Assembly: GCA_964211495.1 (NCBI GenBank)
Contig: CAXORL010000005.1
Location: 83,321-147,320, forward strand
DNA: 64,000 nucleotides
Direction of reading: 5' to 3'
Source: Faucicola osloensis_B
Lineage (GTDB): Bacteria > Pseudomonadota > Gammaproteobacteria > Pseudomonadales > Moraxellaceae
Made by a program: the position numbers and the translations under genes
The notes under the pieces: generated by a model
The model's database searches: none
Told to the model about the DNA's origin: nothing
Seen by the model: the letters and a program-made list of their open reading frames with translations, nothing else
Shown here: one piece after another, positions 28,037 to 37,182 of the stretch
How positions within the stretch are numbered: the stretch's first letter is position 1
Layout of the letters: every line of letters begins with the position of its first letter

Positions 28037-29551
28037 CTAGACTGCATCTTGGGCAGCTTGGCGATAAAGATAATGCATCAATAGTGGTACTGGACGACCG
28101 GTTGCGGTTGGCTCTTTTCCCGACTGCCATGCCGTCCCTGCAATATCCAAGTGCGCCCAAGGAATATCTTCGACAAACTTCGATAAAAAACACGCCGCTG
28201 TAACTGACCCTGCTGGCATACCGCCAATGTTTTGCATATCTGCCATGTTGGATTTAAGCTGCTCTTGGTAGTCATCATCCAGTGGCATGTGCCAAACACG
28301 GTCATACGCTGATTCGCTAGCTTGTTCAAGCTCAAAAATCACATCTTCATTGTTACTGTATAAACCTGAGCGCACATAACCCAGTGCCACGATACACGCC
28401 CCAGTTAAGGTTGCCATGTCGATAATCACTTTTGGCTGATAGCGCTGTACATACACCAAGGTGTCACACAGTACCAAACGACCTTCTGCATCCGTATTGA
28501 GGATTTCCACGGTTTTACCATTCATGGCGGTGACGATATCACCAGGGCGAGTCGCTGTTCCTGAGGGCATATTCTCCGCACAAGCGAGTGCGCCAACGAC
28601 TTGCAGCGGTAGACGCGCTTCACATAGCGCTTTAATCATTCCCATGACTGCAGCCGCACCGCCCATGTCGTATTTCATCTCCCCCATACCCAGACCTGGT
28701 TTGAGTGAGATACCACCACTGTCAAAGGTAATGCCTTTGCCCACCAGTACAATCGGTTGCTCTAGGCTTGATTTTTTGCCTTTGGTTTTGCTGTTTTTGT
28801 CTTTTTTGGCGGCTTTGCCATTGTACTCAAGTAATACTAGCTTAGCTTCATGCGCGGAGCCGCGAGCGACTGCCAAAAAGCAGTTCATCCCTAATTGCTG
28901 CATGTCTTTTTCACCCAGTACTTTTACCGTCAATAGCTCTGGGTATTGATTTGCCAAGCTTTGCGCTTGCTCTGCAAGATACGCAGGGAAACACACATTA
29001 GGTGGCTGATTTGCCAAATCTTTGGTGAGTGATTGACCTTGGGCAGTCGCCTGCTGCAGCTGTAGCAGGGTGTCAAACGCGGCTTGTTTGTCTGCGCTAA
29101 CCAATAAGGTCACGTCTTTTAGCGTCGGTTTATCCGCTTTTTGCGATTTATAAATATCAAAGGTATAGCTTTGATTCAACAGGGCTAATGCCAACTGACC
29201 AAAACTCACTTCATCAATACTATCGCCTAAACTAATCACCGCAGATTTGGTAAGACTGCTTAAACTTGCATAAATCGCCTTGGCAATTTTTTGCAGGCTA
29301 CCGCCGTTTAATTTGTCTTGACTGCCCACGCCGACCAATAACAGACCCGTATTGTTGTCTGTGCCATAATTGATTGCGGTGTCGGCAAGCTTACCCTTAA
29401 AACGACTTGCTTCAATCAAGCGACTGACAGCGGTTTGTAGCTCACTCGTTAGTTGCCCCATAGTTTGGCTATTGTCATCTACCAATACCACGTGATAGCT
29501 ATTCTTGACCGTTTTTTTAAGCGCGGTCGCTAGTGTCAACGTCAAACTCAT
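28037..29551 (-). CDS. pepA: Cytosol (leucyl) aminopeptidase
   Basis: A 504-residue M17 metallopeptidase that removes N-terminal residues; some homologues also act as site-specific DNA-binding proteins. The metal-binding signature is NTDAEGRLVL, with GKGITFDSGGISLKPG carrying further ligands. A Lys/Ser insertion (AAKKDKNSKTKGKKSSLE) before the catalytic domain is unusual. It is divergent from lptF and followed by holC. Confidence 0.96.
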   Translation of the reverse strand: MSLTLTLATALKKTVKNSYHVVLVDDNSQTMGQLTSELQTAVSRLIEASRFKGKLADTAINYGTDNNTGLLLVGVGSQDKLNGGSLQKIAKAIYASLSSLTKSAVISLGDSIDEVSFGQLALALLNQSYTFDIYKSQKADKPTLKDVTLLVSADKQAAFDTLLQLQQATAQGQSLTKDLANQPPNVCFPAYLAEQAQSLANQYPELLTVKVLGEKDMQQLGMNCFLAVARGSAHEAKLVLLEYNGKAAKKDKNSKTKGKKSSLEQPIVLVGKGITFDSGGISLKPGLGMGEMKYDMGGAAAVMGMIKALCEARLPLQVVGALACAENMPSGTATRPGDIVTAMNGKTVEILNTDAEGRLVLCDTLVYVQRYQPKVIIDMATLTGACIVALGYVRSGLYSNNEDVIFELEQASESAYDRVWHMPLDDDYQEQLKSNMADMQNIGGMPAGSVTAACFLSKFVEDIPWAHLDIAGTAWQSGKEPTATGRPVPLLMHYLYRQAAQDAV

Positions 29552-29907
29552 TTAAGCTCCTTAATTATTGTCATCAAGAAATAACTATTATCATAGCACA
29601 CCTATTATCGTATTTGGGTTATCACATTGGGCGATGGGATAGCAGGCGTCATTGCGTAGGGTAAAATGCGATTGTAAAAAGTCTTTGTAAAAAGTGGCTT
29701 TGATAAAGCGGGCTTAAAAAGTGGTGGTGAAAAGTCATTGTGAAATGTTACCTTACAGTATTCATATTCATAATCTGTCGGTGACGCGCTAAAATAGCCC
29801 ATTAACAGATGCGCTCAATGGTATGATGTCGTACAATATTAATATTGGCATTTACTTTCCTAGCTGTTTGAATTGATTAATTTTTGAGTAATATTAGGTG
29901 GTTACTT
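29552..29907. other. Intergenic region between divergent pepA and lptF
   Basis: About 355 bases with degenerate AAAGT-type direct repeats near 29665-29745 and an AATATTAATATT palindrome near 29838. It contains both promoters, but neither could be assigned. Confidence 0.4.
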
Positions 29908-31041
29908 GTGATATTACGACGCTATATGACGCAACAAGTCGCCGCTAATACTGCGATTGTGCTGCTATTTCTAATGGCGCTGATGCTGGGCGGTCGCTTA
30001 ATCCGCTATTTTGGTATCGCTGCAGAAGGCAGGCTGGATGTGGGTTTGCTATTTGCTATTATTGGCTATAACATTCCAACCTTTCTTGAGCTGATCTTAC
30101 CGCTGTCATTTTTTATCGCACTGATGCTCGTGCTCGGTCGTATGTACGTGGATCAGGAGATGAGCGTCCTGTTTGCCAGTGGCATCAGTCGTGGCCGTTT
30201 GACGCGTTTGATGATTCCACTGATTACTGGGTTATTTGTATTTCAAATGGGGATTAGTCTTTGGGCAAAACCATGGGGACTGTCTAACAGTGAGCAGATT
30301 TGGCAAACCCAGTCGCTCGGTAGTCTGCTCGATTTAGTGCGTCCAAAAACCTTTATCAGCAGTGGCAACTATCACCTGTATGTCGATGAGTTTGATAAAG
30401 AAAAACGTGAACTCAAAAACCTATACGTGGTGCAACAGCAAACCGATAAAAGCGGCAAAATCGCCAAAAACGATGTTATCATCACCGCCACGCGCGCCTA
30501 TCAAGTACCCAGTAAAGACACGGATAGCTCAATGCAGCTGGATTTGTTTCAGGGTCGTCGCTATGAGCTTGGCACCAATCAGGCCAACTATAACCAAGCC
30601 AGTTTTGAAAAATATCGCATTACCCTAGAAAAACCTGCCAGCGAAAAAATTACCGAAACCAATGTCGAAACCCAAACCACTGCCAAACTGCTCGCCAATA
30701 CCCAAAAACCCGAAGTCAAAGCCGAACTGGGCTATCGCTTTACCATGCCGTGGCTGATTATCATTGCGGCAATGCTTGCTACCCCGCTTGCACAGGTACG
30801 CCCCCGTCAAGGACGCTGGCTTCGTTTGTTACCTTCCGTGCTCATATTTGCTAGCTGTGCGATTAGTATCATTTCGTTACGCACTGCCATTGGTAAAGAG
30901 CGCATTAGTGAGTACGCGTATATTTGGCTAATCGTTGGTTTTATCGCATTTGCATTGTTGTTAAATTGGCAAAGCCGCGTGGTACATCGTGTCCGCTATC
31001 GTCGCCAAAGTCGTCAGTTGCCCGCAGGCGGTCAGCCATGA
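29908..31041 (+). CDS. lptF: LPS export ABC transporter permease LptF
   Basis: A 377-residue inner-membrane permease that with LptG and LptB2 extracts lipopolysaccharide for transport to the outer membrane. It has six helices around a periplasmic beta-jellyroll domain. The family block is MILRRYM. The GTG at 29908 is chosen because AGGTGG lies seven bases upstream; a TTG eight codons earlier lacks this. It overlaps lptG by four bases (ATGA). Confidence 0.95.
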   Translation: MILRRYMTQQVAANTAIVLLFLMALMLGGRLIRYFGIAAEGRLDVGLLFAIIGYNIPTFLELILPLSFFIALMLVLGRMYVDQEMSVLFASGISRGRLTRLMIPLITGLFVFQMGISLWAKPWGLSNSEQIWQTQSLGSLLDLVRPKTFISSGNYHLYVDEFDKEKRELKNLYVVQQQTDKSGKIAKNDVIITATRAYQVPSKDTDSSMQLDLFQGRRYELGTNQANYNQASFEKYRITLEKPASEKITETNVETQTTAKLLANTQKPEVKAELGYRFTMPWLIIIAAMLATPLAQVRPRQGRWLRLLPSVLIFASCAISIISLRTAIGKERISEYAYIWLIVGFIAFALLLNWQSRVVHRVRYRRQSRQLPAGGQP

Positions 31042-32111
31042 TTTTATCTCGTTACGTTAAAAAACAAGCGCTTTTTGCCATGACAGGGGCTATCATTGGT
31101 CTTTGGCTCCTTAAAGTCGTCTTTGATTATCTGGCAGAGTTGCAGGATCTCAATGATCATTACAATTATTTAGATGCCTTGCGTTTTATTGCCTATAGTG
31201 CACCCAGTGATTTACTCGACTATATGCCATTTGGCACGCTATTAGGCGCAGTGGTAGGTCTAGGCTTGCTTGCTAACACCAGTGAGTTGACGGTGATTCA
31301 AGCAGCAGGTATCAGCCGCTTTAAAATAGTCGGTTGGGTGATGCAACCAGCGATTCTTTTTGTCATTATCGGTCTATTACTTGGGCAGTATGTAGTGCCA
31401 ACTAGCAATCAGTTAGCGCACCAAGTCAAACATGACAAACCTTTGCTATCAAGTGCCATCAACGGTTATTGGGATAAACAAGCCAACCGCATCATCAATA
31501 TTGACTATGCCAATACCAAAGGCGAGCTCAAAAACATTAAAGTTTGGCAGCTAGACGACACTGCTCATATTCAGCAAGTGCTGCAAGCCGATACTGGCAG
31601 CTTTGTCAGTCAAAATACCGCCGATAAGACATCGGGCTGGCAGCTGCAACAAATCAAACAATTGACCATCGCCGCCGATGGGCACAGTCAGCTGACTACC
31701 ATCCCGACGATGACGCTGCAGTTACCCATTGAGCCGTCAGCGATTTATCTGTTAACACGCAGCCCTGATAACATGTCAGTGACCGAATTATGGCAGCACC
31801 AACAGCTCTTAGCCAAAGACAAACGCCGCTCACTGGAGCATGAAGTTGCCTTTTGGAAAAAGCTATTGTCGCCTTTTGCCATGTTATCGCTAGTGTTGGT
31901 TGCTTGTTCATTTGTCTTTGGCTCCTTGCGTAACCAAAGCTTGGGCTATCGCATTGTGATTGCTCTGCTCTTTGGCTTGGTATTTAGTTATCTGCAAGAT
32001 TTGGTCGGGTTTGTCAGTCTAAGCACGGGATTTTCACCGTTTTTTATGGTGTTATTACCGATTATTGCCAGTGCTGCGCTTGGCGTGTATTTAATTAGAA
32101 ATAAAAACTGA
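31038..32111 (+). CDS. lptG: LPS export ABC transporter permease LptG
   Basis: A 357-residue partner of LptF with the same architecture (MILSRYVKKQALF at the N terminus, periplasmic domain, last helices at FMVLLPIIASAALGVYLI). The start codon overlaps the lptF stop, indicating translational coupling. Only one base separates its stop from the next gene. Confidence 0.96.
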   Translation: MILSRYVKKQALFAMTGAIIGLWLLKVVFDYLAELQDLNDHYNYLDALRFIAYSAPSDLLDYMPFGTLLGAVVGLGLLANTSELTVIQAAGISRFKIVGWVMQPAILFVIIGLLLGQYVVPTSNQLAHQVKHDKPLLSSAINGYWDKQANRIINIDYANTKGELKNIKVWQLDDTAHIQQVLQADTGSFVSQNTADKTSGWQLQQIKQLTIAADGHSQLTTIPTMTLQLPIEPSAIYLLTRSPDNMSVTELWQHQQLLAKDKRRSLEHEVAFWKKLLSPFAMLSLVLVACSFVFGSLRNQSLGYRIVIALLFGLVFSYLQDLVGFVSLSTGFSPFFMVLLPIIASAALGVYLIRNKN

Positions 32112-32112
32112 T

Positions 32113-32778
32113 ATGTCTGCTGATTTATTGACTGACCCGCGTGTCGAAGCCCATCCGTTTGGTAATTTCTTTTTTGCTGATACCAAAGTCTTGATGATGG
32201 GTACGATGCCGCCCACGCCTGACAAATGGTGCATGGCATTTCATTATCCCAATTTTTATAATGATATGTGGCGTATCATGGGCAAGGTGTTTTTTGATGA
32301 TATCGATTATTTTCGAGTCGGTGACGAAAAACGCTTTGATGCCGAAAAAATTAAAGCATTTTTACAGGCTTATAACATCGGTGAATGTCCCTCAGTCACT
32401 CACGTCATCCGCGAAAAAGGCAATGCGGCTGATGAACATCTGACTGTGGTGGCTACGGTTGATTTGGGTAAAGTTTTGGCACAGCTTGAGCAGGTCAAGT
32501 GGATTTATACCACCGGTGGCAAAGCCACAGAAGTGCTGATAGCGCTGGTGAACCAAAGTATCAGTGACCCCGCGTCACTCTATTTTGATCCGAGCCAAAC
32601 ACCCTATAAACTGCCAAAAACCAATCAGTTTCTTGAAGTTAACGCTTTTGGGCGAGCATTTGGTATTTATCGGTTGCCATCGACCTCGCGCGCTTACCCG
32701 CAAAGCTTGGAGAAAAAAGTAGCCGCTTATCGGGCGTTTTTTACTTTGGCAGGGATATTGCCCGCAAGCGGCAGTTAG
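32113..32778 (+). CDS. Uracil-DNA glycosylase-superfamily protein
   Basis: A 221-residue protein resembling the UDG superfamily (DNA base excision). The N-terminal block is ADTKVLMMGTMPPTPDKWCM followed by FHYPNFYNDMWRIMG, typical of a little-studied branch. The fourth-motif region is IYRLPSTSRAY. The substrate base is unknown. It is placed two bases after lptG, so it is probably co-transcribed. Confidence 0.8.
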   Translation: MSADLLTDPRVEAHPFGNFFFADTKVLMMGTMPPTPDKWCMAFHYPNFYNDMWRIMGKVFFDDIDYFRVGDEKRFDAEKIKAFLQAYNIGECPSVTHVIREKGNAADEHLTVVATVDLGKVLAQLEQVKWIYTTGGKATEVLIALVNQSISDPASLYFDPSQTPYKLPKTNQFLEVNAFGRAFGIYRLPSTSRAYPQSLEKKVAAYRAFFTLAGILPASGS

Positions 32779-32833
32779 CATAATCGACAGTTAGCACAAT
32801 CAGTAGCTAGCACAATCGGCAGTTAGCAAATGA
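32770..32833. repeat. 16-bp tandem repeat, four imperfect copies
   Basis: Units starting GGCAGTTAGCA at 32770, 32786, 32802 and 32818. The first includes the last codons and stop of the UDG-like gene. The second differs from the first at two positions; the fourth is partly decayed. Confidence 0.75.
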
Positions 32834-32997
32834 TAAGCAAGCTGCCATGACACAATTGATATAGTCACTGTGCTTGCCCTACTTTATACTCTTGCCTAAG
32901 ACTGATAATCAATGCTGAAAGTCAACGCATACAGTTAATGCTTATAATCATCATTTCAAAACACACCGTATAAAAATCAAAGCATGGGAGCCGATGC

Positions 32998-33819
32998 ATG
33001 TCCAACACCGCACCATCAATCTTGCTTGTCATCGCAGTTATCAGCATGATTGGTTGTGAGCAATCTGATTCTCAGCAGCCAGCACCCCCGACCGCTGCCG
33101 CCGTGAGCGCGCCCCAAGAATTTGATGATAAACCATTGCCCCAAGTATTAGACACCCAGGCAATCAATAACAACATGCTTACCGTCAGTCAATTGGCGCA
33201 AGGTTATGTGATGCCCGCCTCAAGTACCATCAATGACTATCAAGAAGCGTATTTTACTGTCATCAAGCAGCCGAGTATCGATGCGGCTGCAGCCAGTGAC
33301 CCAAACGCCCTCAATCAATTTGACTATATACCCATTTCGCCTGATATGATTTTTGTCAAAGCTATGCTGAGTCATTTTGATGAAATCATCGCGCTTGCCA
33401 ATATTGAGCAGCGATATGGCAAAAACCCTGAACTGCTAGACTTAGCCCGAGACATTATCAGCTCACGCCAAAATGAATCACAAATATTACAGAATTGGCT
33501 TGCCATGCAACTGGTTCAAAACACCGCTGACCCTAATCAGCCAATGGCAGATAGTGTGGCAGCCCAGCAAGAAATCGATAGCATTATCGATGATATGCAG
33601 CAAGAAATGGTCGACACAGTCATGACTAAAAACGCCGACCAAGCGTTTGCCCAAACCGTGCTGATTCATCATAAAGGCGCGATTGCGTTCTCACAAGTGG
33701 TTGCCAAATATGGTAACGATGACAAAGTGCGTAGCCTTACCAATACCCTAATCGATACCCAACAAGCCGAAATTCAACTTCTACAAAATTGGCTCCGTAA
33801 CCACGGTTATGCCCAATAA
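32998..33819 (+). CDS. DUF305-domain lipoprotein with tandem copies
   Basis: A 273-residue predicted lipoprotein with lipobox ISMIGC. It contains two DUF305-like helical units, a ferritin-like family sometimes linked to metal (copper) handling. The second unit has the normal motif LIHHKGAIAFS; the first has LSHFDEIIALA, with the second histidine lost. Each ends in LQNWL. GGGAG precedes the ATG. Confidence 0.82.
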   Translation: MSNTAPSILLVIAVISMIGCEQSDSQQPAPPTAAAVSAPQEFDDKPLPQVLDTQAINNNMLTVSQLAQGYVMPASSTINDYQEAYFTVIKQPSIDAAAASDPNALNQFDYIPISPDMIFVKAMLSHFDEIIALANIEQRYGKNPELLDLARDIISSRQNESQILQNWLAMQLVQNTADPNQPMADSVAAQQEIDSIIDDMQQEMVDTVMTKNADQAFAQTVLIHHKGAIAFSQVVAKYGNDDKVRSLTNTLIDTQQAEIQLLQNWLRNHGYAQ

Positions 33820-33837
33820 TCGCTTACTGTAGCAAAC

Positions 33838-33876
33838 AAAAAGGCCGGATTATCACACTATAACCCGCCCCTTTTT
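33838..33876. terminator. Probable imperfect terminator hairpin
   Basis: AAAAAGG and CCTTTTT arms flank a GC-rich core with mismatches, between the convergent DUF305 and cbpM genes. Confidence 0.45.
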
Positions 33877-33920
33877 AGAATTAAATTCACCCAAATTGAT
33901 GTTGGCTAACTTGATGTTTG

Positions 33921-34247
33921 CTAGCTGTCATCCACATCATGAACCATTCGCGTGAGCGTGATTTGCCGCTGTAACTGCCGAAGCGGTCTTAGCTCGTCAA
34001 GCAGCGATAGTATTAAGCCAATCGCTTGCGGACTGGCATCAAAATCACGGCGTAGGCGTGAGGCAAGGCGCACCGTGGTCAATTGTGCGCTATTAAAATA
34101 GGGCTGGCTGTCGATAGCAGGCGTTTCAGCATAAATAATATCTTCATCTATTAGCGCTAATACCCAGCTTTTATCCCAACTACTCGCCATAATCAAATCA
34201 TCTAAGGTTAACCGTAATGATAAATCCGTATTGGTGGTTTGAGCCAT
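33921..34247 (-). CDS. cbpM: Chaperone modulator CbpM
   Basis: A 108-residue MerR-like helix-turn-helix protein that binds the J domain of CbpA and blocks its work with DnaK. The order cbpA then cbpM is that of E. coli, with a 112-base gap here. The matching segment is RLASRLRRDFDASPQAIGLILSLLDEL. Confidence 0.88.
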   Translation of the reverse strand: MAQTTNTDLSLRLTLDDLIMASSWDKSWVLALIDEDIIYAETPAIDSQPYFNSAQLTTVRLASRLRRDFDASPQAIGLILSLLDELRPLRQLQRQITLTRMVHDVDDS

Positions 34248-34359
34248 GTTGCACTCCTGTTGTGTGTCTATAGTTATGTTTGGTGCTTGTTTGTCATTTT
34301 TTTTATTGTACTGCCTGTTTTTTTTGCTTAGTTATCAATAGCGCTTAATTATCAATAGA

Positions 34360-35331
34360 TTAGCGCGTTGGGATAAATGAGGCAAATGCCGATTTGAACG
34401 CTTCAAACGCTTTGACATCTGCGTCTGTATCGATTTTTGGCAACACGATATTTAAGCTTAAATATAAATCACCGGCTTCTTTGGCTGGGATACCTTTACC
34501 TTTAAGGCGCAGATTGGTACCGGTGCGGCTATTTTTTGGGACATTGACATTGACCTTGCCAGCAGGCGTGTTGACCGTGATTTGCCCCCCCAAGGCTGCT
34601 TCCCAAGGCGCAACGTCTACCGTTTGGAACACGTCTTTGCCTTCTACACGGATATTGTCTGGGTGATTAAATTTGATTTTTAGGTACAAATCGCCATTAT
34701 CACCGCCATACGGGCTTGGATTGCCTTGTTTTGCCAAGCGAATTTGTTGCCCTTCGGCAATACCTTTGGGGATTTTGACCTCAATGGTCTTGGTTTGATA
34801 ATCCAGCCCTGTCGCGGTTTGCACGGGTAAACTTAGGCTGATTTTACGGGTATCGCCTTCATAAGTGGCTTTTAAATCAATTGATAACTCGGCATGCTGA
34901 TCGTCGCCTTTGCTCGAGCGTTGCGACTGTCTACCACCAAATCCGTCTGCACCGCCCCCAAATGTCGAGAAAATATCATCAAATCTAAAACCGCCCGCGC
35001 CTTGCGATTGACGACCGCCAGCCCCACCGCCAAACTGGCGAAGAATTTCATCCAAATCCGCTTGGCTCATATTGGCATTAAAGCCCTGACCGCCGCCAAA
35101 GCCTTGACCCATATAAGGGTTGTCGAGCATCAGGTCGTATTGGGCACGTTTTTCAGCGTCCTTGAGCGTTTCATAGGCGTTATTGATTTCACCCATTTTG
35201 GCGTCGGCATCGGGTGAGTCGTTGATATCAGGGTGATATTGTCGCACCAGTTTGCGATAGGCTTTTTTAATATCTGCTTCACTGGCTTTTTTATCGACGC
35301 CTAAAATGTCATAATAGTTTTTTTCTGCCAT
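34360..35331 (-). CDS. cbpA: DnaJ-like co-chaperone CbpA (curved DNA-binding protein)
   Basis: A 323-residue J-domain protein that stimulates DnaK ATP hydrolysis. The J domain is at residues 1-70 with HPD at 33-35. A Gly/Phe-rich region follows, and there is no zinc-finger domain, so it is CbpA-type rather than DnaJ. C-terminal substrate-binding domains carry KIPKGIAEGQQIRL and PKNSRTGTNLRL. The ATG at 35331 gives the standard MAEKNYYDILGV start; 35418 is an over-extension. Confidence 0.95.
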   Translation of the reverse strand: MAEKNYYDILGVDKKASEADIKKAYRKLVRQYHPDINDSPDADAKMGEINNAYETLKDAEKRAQYDLMLDNPYMGQGFGGGQGFNANMSQADLDEILRQFGGGAGGRQSQGAGGFRFDDIFSTFGGGADGFGGRQSQRSSKGDDQHAELSIDLKATYEGDTRKISLSLPVQTATGLDYQTKTIEVKIPKGIAEGQQIRLAKQGNPSPYGGDNGDLYLKIKFNHPDNIRVEGKDVFQTVDVAPWEAALGGQITVNTPAGKVNVNVPKNSRTGTNLRLKGKGIPAKEAGDLYLSLNIVLPKIDTDADVKAFEAFKSAFASFIPTR

Positions 35332-35506
35332 TATTATTGTCCTTACGATTTTACAAATAGTGCTATTTGCGCAGCAATGTGATGATATTAATATAATGGC
35401 TATTTTGGCATTTTTCAAAGCTTCTTTGGTAATTGACGATGATGGGCGCCAAGTGATATTAGCGTTTAATCGCGGTTTTGGGCTTTTTTTGACAACAGGA
35501 TGACAG

Positions 35507-36142
35507 ATGACAAAAGTTGCATTGTTAGATTATGGCATGGGTAATTTACATTCGGCAGGTAAAGCCTTGACAGCAGTAGGCGCTGATGTGTCGATCACGC
35601 GTGACCCTGCGGTGATTGCGGCGGCAGACAAAATTGTCTTTCCTGGCGTAGGGGCAATGCGCGACTGTATGGCAGAGATGCAGGCAGCAGGAATCGCTGA
35701 TGCCGTCAAAACGGCTGTATTTAATAAGCCTGTAATGGCGATTTGTGTCGGCATGCAGGCGTTGTTTGAGCGCTCAGAAGAAAATGAGGGGGTAGACTGT
35801 CTAGGGGTATTAGGCGGTGACGTCAAACGCTTTGATGATCATTGGCTAGATGACAAAAACGAACGCATTAAAGTGCCGCATATGGGCTGGAATACTATCA
35901 CCCATATGGATTTGGCGCATCCGCTATGGCAAGGGATTGAAGATAATACTCATTTTTATTTTGTGCATAGTTTTTATTGTGTGCCGTCTGATACTTCGAT
36001 TGTAGCGGCAACCTGTGATTATGGCGTCGAGTTTTGTGCCAGCGTGATTAAAGATAATCTGTTTGCGACCCAGTTCCACCCCGAAAAAAGCCATACCTCA
36101 GGGTTGCAGCTATTGAAGAATTTTGTTGAGTGGAAAATTTAG
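35507..36142 (+). CDS. hisH: Imidazole glycerol phosphate synthase glutaminase subunit
   Basis: A 211-residue class I glutaminase that supplies ammonia to HisF for histidine synthesis. The catalytic triad is Cys80 (AICVGMQ), His191 and Glu193 (FHPEKSH), with the G-oxyanion region GVGAMRD. Other his genes are not in the window. It is followed by an unrelated AT-rich gene, so the usual neighbours hisA/hisF are missing here. Confidence 0.96.
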   Translation: MTKVALLDYGMGNLHSAGKALTAVGADVSITRDPAVIAAADKIVFPGVGAMRDCMAEMQAAGIADAVKTAVFNKPVMAICVGMQALFERSEENEGVDCLGVLGGDVKRFDDHWLDDKNERIKVPHMGWNTITHMDLAHPLWQGIEDNTHFYFVHSFYCVPSDTSIVAATCDYGVEFCASVIKDNLFATQFHPEKSHTSGLQLLKNFVEWKI

Positions 36143-36189
36143 AATTAATCCGACTCTTGCCCAAACTGATCTATTAAAGGAAATATTGT

Positions 36190-37176
36190 ATGGAATTAAG
36201 GCTGACCGATGTGAATTTAGGCAACCTTAATCTATTTTACCAAGCTTTGGTATCTGCTCTGCACACATATGATACTTCATTAATTATAGATCTTGGTAAC
36301 ATTAAATTTTGTGAGCCTGAACATTATGCATATTTAGCGCTGATATTGAAAGAATTCAAACGAAGAAAAACCTTTGTGGCTCAACTAAAATTAGGTAGCA
36401 AAAATAATGTAATAAGTTATTTAAGCCATATAGGTTTCTTTGACTTCATTGATTTTAAATATGGAAAATCGATAGGAATAGCTAAAGGAAGTGATACATA
36501 TATTCCGATCAGAAAAATTTCTGAATCCGAACTATTTTTTAAATATTCAGACTTCAAATCTACATTACAGGATTATATTGTAGAAGAATCTGAAAGTTTA
36601 ACTAGATTACTTCTTAAATCTTCTAAGCGTACCGAAAATTACCAAATTATCTCATATAGTATAAGAGAAGCTATACGAAACGCTCTAGAGCATTCTAATG
36701 AAAGTAGCTGTTACATATGCGCACAGCGTTGGGCAAATGGCAAAGCACAAATTGTAATTTTCGATGAAGGGATTGGAATTTTTAACTCTTTAAAAAATGC
36801 TGAGATTATTGGTTTGTCTGAAGAAAACTGCTTATCACTTGCTATTCAACCTGGTATAAGTAAGGCTAATAATATACCTGCATCCCAAAATATCCATGAT
36901 AATTCAGGATATGGATTATATGCTCTTTATCAAATTGCGAGAAATTATGGAAAGCTATTAATTTGTAGCTCAAATAAATATTTATGTACAAATAAAAACT
37001 TCAAACAATTTGATGAAATAGGAAAATCTTATAATAGAGGAACTCTTTTAGCTTTAACTTTTGAAAATTATCCTTCAAGTGCACGATATCTTTTAAAAGA
37101 TATTATGGATAGCGGTGAAGATGAAGCTAAACTTGCTGGAAGAAGTGAACCTTCCAGCAGAAGTAAAAATTTATGA
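36190..37176 (+). CDS. Accessory GHKL ATPase with N-terminal STAS-like segment
   Basis: A 328-residue soluble protein. Residues 1-95 resemble a STAS-type fold (SLIIDLGNIKFCEPEHYAYL). Residues 150-292 form a GHKL ATPase: N box REAIRNALEH with Glu160 and Asn164, G1 DEGIGI (192-197), G2 SGYGLYAL (239-246), and RGTLL (283-287). No phospho-acceptor histidine, HAMP or membrane segment is seen, so this is not a typical sensor kinase and is closer to anti-sigma-type kinases. The base composition is strikingly AT-rich (AGA, ATA and AAT codons). AAAGGA precedes the ATG. It stops six bases before convergent avtA. The target is unknown. Confidence 0.75.
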   Translation: MELRLTDVNLGNLNLFYQALVSALHTYDTSLIIDLGNIKFCEPEHYAYLALILKEFKRRKTFVAQLKLGSKNNVISYLSHIGFFDFIDFKYGKSIGIAKGSDTYIPIRKISESELFFKYSDFKSTLQDYIVEESESLTRLLLKSSKRTENYQIISYSIREAIRNALEHSNESSCYICAQRWANGKAQIVIFDEGIGIFNSLKNAEIIGLSEENCLSLAIQPGISKANNIPASQNIHDNSGYGLYALYQIARNYGKLLICSSNKYLCTNKNFKQFDEIGKSYNRGTLLALTFENYPSSARYLLKDIMDSGEDEAKLAGRSEPSSRSKNL

Positions 37177-37182
37177 AATAGA

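Noticed and set aside
29605..29802. 65-residue minus-strand frame upstream of pepA
   Set aside because: Made largely of degenerate AAAGT-type repeats, with no ribosome site and no family resemblance.
32770..32833. CRISPR-like array
   Set aside because: Units follow each other directly without spacers.
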